Shown here: positions 1 through 5,421 of the stretch, piece after piece
How the letters are laid out: each line of letters begins with the position of its first letter
How positions within the stretch are numbered: the stretch's first letter is position 1
Source: Kiritimatiellia bacterium
GTDB lineage: Bacteria > Verrucomicrobiota > Kiritimatiellia > UBA8416 > SLMC01
Length of the DNA: 5,452 nucleotides
Direction of reading: 5' to 3'
Assembly (NCBI GenBank): GCA_007133745.1
Contig: SLMC01000256.1
Coordinates: 1-5,452, forward strand
Notes under the pieces: generated by a model
The model's database searches: none
What the model was told of the DNA's origin: nothing
Seen by the model: the letters and a program-made list of their open reading frames with translations, nothing else
Program-made: the position numbers and the translations under genes

Positions 1-16
1 AAGCGGGGGTTTCGTC

Positions 17-61
17 GCGAGTGTGCGCAAACGTCTGCGCCTGGGGCGCTTGCGTGCTCGC
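17..61. other. Imperfect long hairpin
   Basis: Three nested stems are visible: GCGAG (17-21) with CTCGC (57-61), CGCAA (26-30) with TTGCG (50-54), and GCGCC (37-41) with GGCGC (45-49) closing a TGG loop. They are separated by a small internal loop and a 6-base bulge. No T-run follows on either strand, so it is not a standard intrinsic terminator. It could be a repeat unit or a structured leader of a leftward transcript. Confidence 0.35.
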
Positions 62-117
62 AGCAGAAAAACTCGCTTATTTTAGGATTAAGCCGCTCTG
101 TTTTCTACTAGTTTACA

Positions 118-146
118 TGAATACCCCTGACGCCCGTCTTTGTCAA
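118..146 (-). promoter_or_regulatory. Possible sigma-70-type promoter reading leftward
   Basis: On the minus strand there is a perfect TTGACA -35 box (146-141), a 17-base spacer, and a weak -10 box TATTCA (123-118). Transcription would start near base 111 and leave the window on the left. No ATG lies on the minus strand between there and base 1, so the product would be a long leader or an RNA whose gene is outside. Only the -35 is strong, and one such match can arise by chance. Confidence 0.3.
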
Positions 147-242
147 GCATTAGTCTCGTAGCGATTCTCGCTGGGGGACAAGACAGAAAAATGAACTTTT
201 CTTCCTGGCCCTACGTTGATAAGTCTATTGGGAAAAGGCTAC

Positions 243-262
243 GGACGACACGGAGGTCGTCC
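243..262 (+). other. Leader hairpin upstream of the first gene
   Basis: GGACGAC (243-249) pairs perfectly with GTCGTCC (256-262) around a 6-base loop. A run of seven A follows at 272-278, then the ribosome binding site. There is no T-run, so it is not a terminator on the plus strand. It may be a structured 5' leader; no known riboswitch was recognised. Confidence 0.3.
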
Positions 263-294
263 CTTCATCGCAAAAAAACGAAATAAACAGGAAA

Positions 295-299
295 GGGAG
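295..299 (+). promoter_or_regulatory. Ribosome binding site deciding the start at 307
   Basis: A GGGAG core inside a purine-rich run (about 290-300) lies 7 bases before the ATG at 307. It is a good Shine-Dalgarno match at standard spacing and supports this start over later in-frame ATG codons. Confidence 0.7.
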
Positions 300-306
300 A
301 CATCGC

Positions 307-1611
307 ATGAAAATCAACCGCATTGTTATGAATTTAGCCCTTCTGATCGTTCTGGGCGGCATTGGTTTCGTTCTCATGCGCAACCGAACGCCCGAAAGCG
401 AATCCGCAGCCCCGACCCGCGATCCGGACCGAACGCCCGGGGCCCTCCCCGCCGCTCCGGTCGTGGACGATACGCGTCTCGATCCAGCCCCGCGCGCTGA
501 TCGAACAGCGCCCGGCGAAGCCGACGCGCTGGTATCCGGCCGGCCCGTAGGCGCGCTTGGTCTTTCTCTCGAAAACGAAGTGCACGCCGCCATTCAACGC
601 GGACTGGACTGGCTGGCCGCCCTGCAACGGGACAACGGATCATGGTCCAACCCCAATTTCCCGGCCCTGACCGGTCTGGCCACTCACGCGTTCATCGAAA
701 GCGATCACCCGCAAAAGGACGAAATTGTCCGCAAAGGCGTCGCCTACATGCTGTCCTGCGCTCAGGACGACGGCGGCATATACCGCCACGTGGACGGTCG
801 CAGAGGCGGCGGACTGAGCAACTACAATACCGCCATCTGCATGACCGCCCTGCATGCCGCGAAAAACCCCGAGCTGACCCCCTACGTGCTCAACGCGCGC
901 AAATTCATCGCCGGCGCCCAGCATTTCGGCGACGACCATTACGAGGGCGGCTTCGGATACGACCGTCAAACGGACCGAGCCTATGCCGACCTGCTGAACA
1001 CCTACTACGCGGTGGTCGCCATGCGCGAAACGGCGGATGCCGAAGAAGCCAGACCCGCCGGCGAAGCCCGTGTGGACATCGACTGGTCCAAAACCGTGAA
1101 ATTCGTCGAGAGCCTTCAGAATGTAGCTGAAGCCGGCGCGGAACAGGAGGGCGGATTCATCTACAAGCCCGGCGAATCCAAGGCGGGTACGGTCACCAAC
1201 GAAACCGGTACGGTCTTTTTCCGCTCCTACGGCAGCATGACCTACGCCGGCATACTGGCGCTGATCTACGCCGATGTCGATCGCGACGACGTGCGGGTGC
1301 GCTCCGCTTTCGACTGGGCATCGCGACACTGGACACTGGAAGAAAACCCCGGCATGGGCCCCGAAGGTCTGTTCTATTTCTACAATGTCCTAACCAAATG
1401 CCTGGACGCCATGGGCGCCGACGCCATCCCGCGCGCCGAAAAAGACACCGTCATCAACTGGCGCGAAGAACTGGCCAAAAAACTGGTGGCCACCCAAACT
1501 ATCGATCCGAAAACCGGCCACGGCTACTGGAAGAACGACAGCGGCCGCTACTGGGAAAGCGATCCCGTCCTCGTCACCGCCTACAGCCTGCTGGCGCTGC
1601 AGATGCTGTAA
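307..1611 (+). CDS. Membrane-anchored squalene-cyclase/prenyltransferase repeat protein
   Basis: This is a 434-residue protein of unknown function. Residues about 6-24 form one hydrophobic segment after a short basic start (MKINR), so it is probably a signal anchor or signal peptide, and no lipobox Cys is present. Residues 25-85 are a Pro/Ala/Arg/Asp-rich linker. From about 90 to the end there are six helical repeats of the type seen in squalene-hopene cyclases and prenyltransferase beta subunits. They are recognisable by Q-rich helices ending in Gly-aromatic pairs: LAALQRDNGSW (103-113), CAQDDGGIY (151-159), the segments 197-218, 263-286 and 331-351, and VATQTIDPKTGHGYW (394-408). The motif ENPGMGPEGLFYFYN (346-360) recalls a family common in planctomycetes and verrucomicrobia. 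The string DRDD (325-328) matches the cyclase DxDD motif, but it sits in a repeat linker and the protein is far shorter than true cyclases (over 600 residues). Cyclase activity is therefore not supported. An extracytoplasmic toroid-like domain is inferred. Confidence 0.92.
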   Translation: MKINRIVMNLALLIVLGGIGFVLMRNRTPESESAAPTRDPDRTPGALPAAPVVDDTRLDPAPRADRTAPGEADALVSGRPVGALGLSLENEVHAAIQRGLDWLAALQRDNGSWSNPNFPALTGLATHAFIESDHPQKDEIVRKGVAYMLSCAQDDGGIYRHVDGRRGGGLSNYNTAICMTALHAAKNPELTPYVLNARKFIAGAQHFGDDHYEGGFGYDRQTDRAYADLLNTYYAVVAMRETADAEEARPAGEARVDIDWSKTVKFVESLQNVAEAGAEQEGGFIYKPGESKAGTVTNETGTVFFRSYGSMTYAGILALIYADVDRDDVRVRSAFDWASRHWTLEENPGMGPEGLFYFYNVLTKCLDAMGADAIPRAEKDTVINWREELAKKLVATQTIDPKTGHGYWKNDSGRYWESDPVLVTAYSLLALQML

Positions 1612-1624
1612 GACAGACTTCACC

Positions 1625-1680
1625 CGCAACCCGGCAACCCAGGTGTGTGGGTATGTGAGTTTGGGAGTGTGTGAGCTTTC
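1625..1680. repeat. Degenerate tandem repeat of period 8 in the convergent gap
   Basis: The gap between the converging genes reads in register as seven octamers. The first two share the tail CAACCC. The later units follow a GTGTGTGA-like consensus, clearest at 1643-1674, where each unit begins GT and ends GG or GA. The array runs into the stop codon of the pseudouridine synthase gene (1679-1681). No intrinsic terminator with a T-run is visible for either converging gene. Two other arrays of the same period but different sequence lie at 2636-2690 and 5147-5182. Confidence 0.6.
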
Positions 1681-2521
1681 ATGTCAGCCGCAACCGCTTC
1701 ATGGCCTGCCGGAAATCGTCGGGCAACGGGGCCTCGACACGCACCAAAACCGAAGTGCGCGGATGCGGAAATTCCACGCGCGAAGCGTGCAGCATCTGCC
1801 GCGGCGCCTCGAAATCCGGCAACGTCGCTACGCCCGAGCCGTACTGCCGATCGCCCACAACAGGACAGCCCAAGCCCAGAAGATGCTTGCGAATCTGGTG
1901 TGTACGACCGGTTTCGATCCGAATCAGCCAGTGGGACGCATGGCGATTGGCGTCCAGCACCCGAACATGGGTCACCGCCTCGACCCCGTCCATGGAAGAA
2001 ACCAGCGTCCGCTCGTCGCGGTCCGGCTTTCCCCATGCCAACGCATGATACATCTTCTTGACATGGCCCGCGCGAAAAGAAGCGATCAGCGCCGCGCGCG
2101 CGTCGGCATGCCGGGCGAAAATCAAACAGCCGGACGTATCGCGATCCAGCCGATGCGCCGCGCATATCCCGGCCTCCCCCGTCATGACTCTCAGCCGCGA
2201 TTCGACACTGCGCCCCTCGTTGGTCAGCAGGCCCGGCGGCTTGTCGACCACCAGGCAATCCTCGTCCTGAAAAAGCGTCGTCAGTCCGTCACGCCGGTTG
2301 GCCGCAACCGAGGGCGTGTCCACCACCCGGATCGCATCGCCCGGCCCCAAGCGATGCCGCGCCATCCATACGCGCCGACCATTGACCAGCACGGCGCGGG
2401 CATCCAGCAAGCCCTTGGCCTTATTGCGCGATACGCCTAGGCGCTGCGCAATGAAATCGAGCAGGCACGCGGCCCGTTCGTTTCGTCCAACAGTAAAATC
2501 TTTCGGTTTCATAATTTCCAT
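1679..2521 (-). CDS. RluA-family RNA pseudouridine synthase with S4 domain
   Basis: This 280-residue enzyme isomerises specific uridines to pseudouridine in structured RNA, most often 23S rRNA in this family, in the cytoplasm. Residues about 16-66 form an S4 RNA-binding domain (LLDFIAQRLGVSRNKAK, then VLVNGRRV). The catalytic domain follows. VVDKPPGLLT (91-100) is the first family motif, HRLDRDTSG (123-131) holds the catalytic Asp126, VKKMYHALAWG (154-164) is next, GRTHQIRKHL (205-214) and GDRQYG (223-228) form the later core motifs, and LHASRVEFPHP (244-254) closes it. All key residues are present. The length is between RluA (no S4) and RluC/RluD, so the exact target uridine cannot be assigned. 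Two starts, ATG at 2521 and at 2512, are three codons apart and neither has a strong ribosome site. The open frame continues upstream to 3076, but that part lies opposite the GreA gene and looks like a shadow. The gene is divergent from GreA and convergent with the gene at 307. Confidence 0.95.
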   Translation of the reverse strand: MEIMKPKDFTVGRNERAACLLDFIAQRLGVSRNKAKGLLDARAVLVNGRRVWMARHRLGPGDAIRVVDTPSVAANRRDGLTTLFQDEDCLVVDKPPGLLTNEGRSVESRLRVMTGEAGICAAHRLDRDTSGCLIFARHADARAALIASFRAGHVKKMYHALAWGKPDRDERTLVSSMDGVEAVTHVRVLDANRHASHWLIRIETGRTHQIRKHLLGLGCPVVGDRQYGSGVATLPDFEAPRQMLHASRVEFPHPRTSVLVRVEAPLPDDFRQAMKRLRLT

Positions 2522-2600
2522 GTTGCAAAAATCGCGCCAATCGGCAAGGTTTATCTTCTGTTCCAAAACGAAAGATGGCGAAACACCAACCGTAAATAGG

Positions 2601-2620
2601 CGCCATCCCGTAGGGATGCG
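2601..2620. repeat. Short palindrome in the divergent intergenic region
   Basis: CATCCC (2604-2609) pairs with GGGATG (2613-2618) around a GTA loop. The outer CG/CG pairs extend the stem across one bulged C. There is no T-run. It could be an operator or a dispersed repeat unit. It sits 80 bases before the GreA start and about 80 bases before the pseudouridine synthase start. Confidence 0.4.
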
Positions 2621-2635
2621 GAAAAACGGAAGATA

Positions 2636-2690
2636 TGGAATATTGGATGATGGAATATTGGAACGATGGAATGATGGAATAAAGGATGCC
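2636..2690. repeat. Tandem repeat of period 8, consensus TGGAATRA
   Basis: Seven units start at 2636, 2644, 2651, 2659, 2667, 2675 and 2683. All are 8 bases except the second, which has 7. Six begin TGGA and the last begins AGGA. The period is not a multiple of 3, and the array sits wholly upstream of the chosen GreA start, so it is intergenic. It forms the 5' leader of the GreA transcript and supplies the only purine-rich ribosome-binding-like sequence before that start. Confidence 0.75.
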
Positions 2691-2699
2691 ACTGCGAAC

Positions 2700-4877
2700 A
2701 TGAACGACACTGCCGCAACGAACGCCACAGTCAACGAAGAATGGTTCCTGGAAAATCTCGAAGCCGACCCGCAGCCGGTCGACGCATTGGCCGACGCGGT
2801 TTTCGTCTTGAAAGCGGAACATGGCGCCGAACGAGCCTGGGCCTGGGCGGAGCTGCTCGCCGAAAAATGGGCTGAAGCCAAGCAAGGCGCCGCATTGCTC
2901 GCCTTGCTGCAACGCTGGTGCGACAAAGAAGGGGAAACACCCGCCCTCCGCCAAGCCTGCCCCAAACTCCTGAAACAGGCGTTGGACAAGACGTGGGGCG
3001 GCGCCTGGATTCGGAGCGCCGGTTTCGACAAACCGATCCCGCTCGCCGAAGCCCTGCGCCGACTTGACCTGCTCATGGCGCTTCAGCCGGGAACCCTGTG
3101 TCACGACAACACATGGGGGTTCGGCGTCGTTCAAAGAACGGACGACTTCTACGACAAAGTCGTGATCGACTTCGAGCGCAGAACCGGCCACGAGATGGCG
3201 CTCGGCTACGCGGCCGAAACCCTGGACCTCATCGGGCCCGATCACCTGATGGCGAAACGCCACACGGATCCGGAAGGGGTGGCCGAGCTGGCCAAGACCC
3301 GGCCGGACGAGCTGGTGAAAATAGCCGTGCGCAGCTATGGTCCCATGAACGTGCCGGCGCTTCAGGATCGGCTGTGCGACGGACTCGTGCAACCGTCCGA
3401 CTGGAAACGCTTCTGGGATCAGGCGCGTAAAACACTGAAAGCCGACAAGCGCGTGCAAATGCCTGCCCGCCGTGCCGATCCCGTTGTTCTGCTGGACAAG
3501 GAAAAGAGCTACGAGGACGCCTGGTTTTCCGACCTCGCAGCCTGCACGGATATCGACAGCATACACAGGCGGCTAACGGAACTGATCGACGAAAGCGACC
3601 GGCGCGACTGGACGGAAAACGAACGCCGCATCCTGGCCGATCGCCTGGCGTTCGGCATGACGGGCGCGGAAAGCCGCCGCCGCGACCTGATGGCGCAGTT
3701 CGCCGTTCAGGCCGAACGGTTGAGTCTGGATCCCGCAATGATCGGCAACGGGCTGCTGAACAAGTTTTTCACGCGGGACTATATGCTGCCCGCCCTGGCT
3801 CGACTGCCCGCAAGAGACATGGGCGCGTTCCTGAAAATCCTTTACGCCCGCGACTCCGCCGCCTGCCTCGACCTGCTGTCCGCCATACTGCCCGACACCA
3901 CGAATCAAGCTGTCAACAGCATCATGGCGCTTCTGCTCGAAGAAGGCCAACGCGACGCGCTTGCCGCTCGCTTTCGCAAAATCATTGCGGGCAACGCGCC
4001 TTCGCCGGTCGTCCTGGCCTGGATGGCCCGCCATTTCGGCGCTTTGGCCGACTGGAACCTTGTGTCGGCACAGGACTTTCTGGCGCTGCTCATCGCATGC
4101 CTGCAACGCCGCTGCGCCGGCGAAGAACTGAAAGCGCAAAACCTGATTCGCGGACTGATGGAAAAAACGGACTGGCTCGGCGAAAGGATGGCGGCCATGA
4201 CGCCCGAGGGTCGCGCCGATATTCTGGCCCGTGTTCGCGACGCTTCAGAATGGGATTTGTCGAGTCGGCGCGAAGTCATGGCGCTGATGATCGGACATGA
4301 TCCCGAACTGGAACGCGTCATGACCGAAGAAAAAAAACCGGACGAAACGGACGCCCCCGCAGCCGCGACCGCGCGTTTCACTTCCGTCCGATCCTACCGC
4401 GAACGCGCCCGCCAATACAAGCGCCTGATCGAAACCGACATTCCCGCCAACAGCCGCGATATCGGCGTGGCCCGCAGCTATGGCGACTTGCGCGAAAACG
4501 CCGAATACGAATCCGCCAAACAGCAACAGGGCCTTCTGATGAAACGCAAAGCGGAAATGGAACAGGATCTGGCCGCTGTTCGCGAAACGAACTTCGAGGA
4601 TTTCCCAAGCGAACGAGCCGGCATGGGAACTTGCGTGACCGTTGAAACAGACGGAAACCGAACGCTGGAATACGCCATCCTGGGCGAATGGGATCGCGAT
4701 GAAACCCTGAACATCGTCTCCAGCCAAAGCCTGGTAGCCCGCACGCTCGAAGGCCTGCGTCCCGGCGACAAGGTTCTGCTGCCGGGCGACCCCGACAAAA
4801 TTCCCGGCCGCATCGTCGCCGTCGACCCCCTGTCGGACGCTGTCAAGCAATGGGTGAACACGACGGCGACGGCATAA
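2700..4877 (+). CDS. greA: Long-form GreA transcript-cleavage factor
   Basis: This 725-residue protein has a C-terminal GreA module and a very large N-terminal region. GreA enters the RNA polymerase secondary channel and stimulates cleavage of backtracked RNA. The Gre coiled coil starts near residue 562. The tip motif ARSYGDLRENAEYESAKQQQ (591-610) keeps the two acidic residues that act at the polymerase active site: Asp596 and Glu599, matching Asp41 and Glu44 of E. coli GreA. The FKBP-like domain follows (about 640-710), ending with LRPGDKVLLPGD (686-697). E. coli GreA has 158 residues. Chlamydial GreA is known to be about 715, so this is the long PVC type. Residues about 129-178 (around NTWGFGVVQRTDDFYDKVVIDF) look like a small beta-barrel. 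Residues about 270-540 appear to be all-helical. The ATG at 2700 was chosen because the frame upstream runs through the period-8 repeat and the opposite gene. The nearest purine-rich site, AAAGGA (2681-2686), is 13 bases away, which is long. It appears monocistronic. Confidence 0.95.
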   Translation: MNDTAATNATVNEEWFLENLEADPQPVDALADAVFVLKAEHGAERAWAWAELLAEKWAEAKQGAALLALLQRWCDKEGETPALRQACPKLLKQALDKTWGGAWIRSAGFDKPIPLAEALRRLDLLMALQPGTLCHDNTWGFGVVQRTDDFYDKVVIDFERRTGHEMALGYAAETLDLIGPDHLMAKRHTDPEGVAELAKTRPDELVKIAVRSYGPMNVPALQDRLCDGLVQPSDWKRFWDQARKTLKADKRVQMPARRADPVVLLDKEKSYEDAWFSDLAACTDIDSIHRRLTELIDESDRRDWTENERRILADRLAFGMTGAESRRRDLMAQFAVQAERLSLDPAMIGNGLLNKFFTRDYMLPALARLPARDMGAFLKILYARDSAACLDLLSAILPDTTNQAVNSIMALLLEEGQRDALAARFRKIIAGNAPSPVVLAWMARHFGALADWNLVSAQDFLALLIACLQRRCAGEELKAQNLIRGLMEKTDWLGERMAAMTPEGRADILARVRDASEWDLSSRREVMALMIGHDPELERVMTEEKKPDETDAPAAATARFTSVRSYRERARQYKRLIETDIPANSRDIGVARSYGDLRENAEYESAKQQQGLLMKRKAEMEQDLAAVRETNFEDFPSERAGMGTCVTVETDGNRTLEYAILGEWDRDETLNIVSSQSLVARTLEGLRPGDKVLLPGDPDKIPGRIVAVDPLSDAVKQWVNTTATA

Positions 4878-4995
4878 TGTGCCAAGTCATTTTCCTGAAA
4901 ACGGCCCGATTTGCCGGACGGGATATCTGACGATACGTCGCACAGCAGACCTTGCGAAGGCGGCGGGAATATCTTGCGAAGACCATGGCTTTGCA

Positions 4996-5013
4996 GTCCG
5001 GCAGCCGCCGGAC
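4996..5013. repeat. Perfect 7-bp hairpin
   Basis: GTCCGGC (4996-5002) pairs with GCCGGAC (5007-5013) around the loop AGCC. It lies about 120 bases after the greA stop and is followed by GAAAGAG, not a T-run, so a terminator role is unlikely. Confidence 0.45.
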
Positions 5014-5034
5014 GAAAGAGCGCTTGCCGTGGCC

Positions 5035-5088
5035 GTAGGACCGACTTTCAGTCGGTCTCTTGATGGGCGGACTGAAAGTCCACCCTAC
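5035..5088. repeat. Inverted pair of REP-like units (BIME-like element)
   Basis: Two 23-base units face each other across an 8-base spacer (5058-5065). Unit 1 (plus, 5035-5057) is GTAG followed by an 8-bp hairpin, GACCGACT and AGTCGGTC, with a TTC loop. Unit 2 (minus, 5088-5066) is GTAG followed by GGTGGACT and AGTCCGCC, with the same TTC loop. Between the units, stem pair 2 changes A-T to G-C and pair 4 changes C-G to G-C, both compensatory; pair 3 changes C-G to T-G, still pairable. A GTAG tetranucleotide at the foot of a short hairpin is the hallmark of REP sequences handled by REP-associated tyrosine transposases (RAYT/TnpA-REP). Paired inverted units resemble BIMEs. No transposase gene is in the window. 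Confidence 0.75.
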
Positions 5089-5123
5089 CCTGGCGGCGCT
5101 TCGTCCCCTCCCTCTTGTTTTTC

Positions 5124-5143
5124 CGGCTCGGGAAGCCGAGCCG
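5124..5143. repeat. Perfect 8-bp GC-rich hairpin
   Basis: CGGCTCGG (5124-5131) pairs with CCGAGCCG (5136-5143) around the loop GAAG. A T-run lies before it, not after it, on the plus strand. Neither strand shows a terminator arrangement. It is a likely repeat-type palindrome. Confidence 0.55.
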
Positions 5144-5146
5144 CTC

Positions 5147-5182
5147 CACGAAGGCACGAATACACGAAAACACAAACGCACG
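5147..5182. repeat. Tandem repeat of period 8, consensus CACGAANN
   Basis: Four full units and a half unit start at 5147, 5155, 5163, 5171 and 5179. The first three begin CACGAA, the fourth CACAAA, and the last is CACG. The array begins three bases after the hairpin at 5124-5143. It has the same period as the arrays at 1625-1680 and 2636-2690 but an unrelated sequence. Confidence 0.75.
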
Positions 5183-5221
5183 TTTTACTTTCAACGGTAC
5201 CGTCGCCGATCCTAATCGCAC

Positions 5222-5309
5222 TCTTCCCGCTCGCTAATCCTGCCGGAGGCAGCTTTTTCTTGCGGTTGTCGAAACCTACGGAGAACAGTTCCGCTAGGAT
5301 TGGGGAAGA
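5222..5309. other. Possible long-range stem enclosing small hairpins
   Basis: TCTTCCC (5222-5228) can pair with GGGAAGA (5303-5309), and AATCCT (5236-5241) with AGGATT (5296-5301), with a 7-base bulge on one side. Inside lie CGGAG/TTCCG (5279-5283 with 5289-5293, one G-T pair) and CTGCC/GGCAG (5240-5252). The last shares bases with AATCCT, so the two pairings exclude each other. It could be a structured RNA, a mobile-element remnant or chance. Confidence 0.25.
5240..5258 (+). terminator. Weak intrinsic terminator candidate
   Basis: CTGCC (5240-5244) pairs with GGCAG (5248-5252) around GGA, and CTTTTT follows at once. The arrangement is right for an intrinsic terminator, but a 5-bp stem is short and it is over 360 bases past the greA stop. 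Confidence 0.25.
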
Positions 5310-5315
5310 ATCAGC

Positions 5316-5336
5316 ACCACCGGTGGAACCGGTGGT
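5316..5336. repeat. Perfect 9-bp hairpin
   Basis: ACCACCGGT (5316-5324) pairs with ACCGGTGGT (5328-5336) around the loop GGA. It is the longest uninterrupted short-loop stem in the window. No T-run follows. Each arm contains the inner palindrome ACCGGT, so a protein-binding site or a repeat unit is possible. Confidence 0.55.
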
Positions 5337-5385
5337 ATGAGGAAGGCCCTTAAAAGGAGCCGATGAACTTCATCTTCGCAGAGAA

Positions 5386-5421
5386 GATTAAGGCGAAAGA
5401 TTAGGGTAAAAGATTAAGGGG
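5386..5421. repeat. Tandem 13-bp repeat, units beginning GATTARGG
   Basis: Units start at 5386, 5399 and 5412. The first two are full 13-base copies (GATTAAGGCGAAA and GATTAGGGTAAAA) and the third is partial (GATTAAGGGG). The array overlaps the left arm of the inverted repeat that ends at the window edge. Confidence 0.7.

Larger units (their letters stand above)
1..306. other. Left non-coding region and leader of the first gene
   Basis: No coding region is supported here. All frames entering from the left edge are short and give no recognisable protein tail; the longest forward frame closes near base 160. The stretch contains an imperfect hairpin (17-61), a possible leftward promoter (118-146), a small hairpin AGCGA-TTC-TCGCT (160-172) preceded by GT, and a 7-bp hairpin (243-262) in the presumed leader of the gene at 307. 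No tRNA or other known RNA gene was recognised. The base composition is visibly more AT-rich between about 65 and 240 than in the neighbouring gene, which fits intergenic DNA. Confidence 0.6.

Noticed and set aside
1..111. A tmRNA or other known small RNA at the left edge
   Set aside because: A tag-like string and hairpins caught the eye, but no tag reading frame ending in the usual Ala-Ala-stop and no tRNA-like ends could be found.
640..1329. A 229-codon minus-strand frame opposite the first gene
   Set aside because: It is a shadow of the clearly coding plus-strand frame, with a Gly/Val/Ala-rich translation and no domain.
2298..2699. In-frame upstream extension of the greA gene, including an ATG at 2616
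   Set aside because: It lies opposite the pseudouridine synthase gene or inside the palindrome and period-8 repeat, whose period is not a multiple of three. GreA similarity is only expected after 2700.
2522..3076. Upstream extension of the pseudouridine synthase frame on the minus strand
   Set aside because: It runs opposite the greA coding sequence and through the intergenic repeats. The S4 domain begins only after the starts at 2521/2512.
4879..5340. A 153-codon open frame from a GTG downstream of greA
   Set aside because: It reads through the REP pair, two hairpins and the period-8 array, has no recognisable domain and no ribosome site, and is explained by chance in GC-rich DNA.
5363..5404. 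A 13-codon ORF (MNFIFAEKIKAKD) after AGGAG at 5355-5359
   Set aside because: The spacing to the ATG is only three bases and the second half is the 13-bp repeat. It may be a relic of an interrupted gene, but nothing supports a functional peptide.
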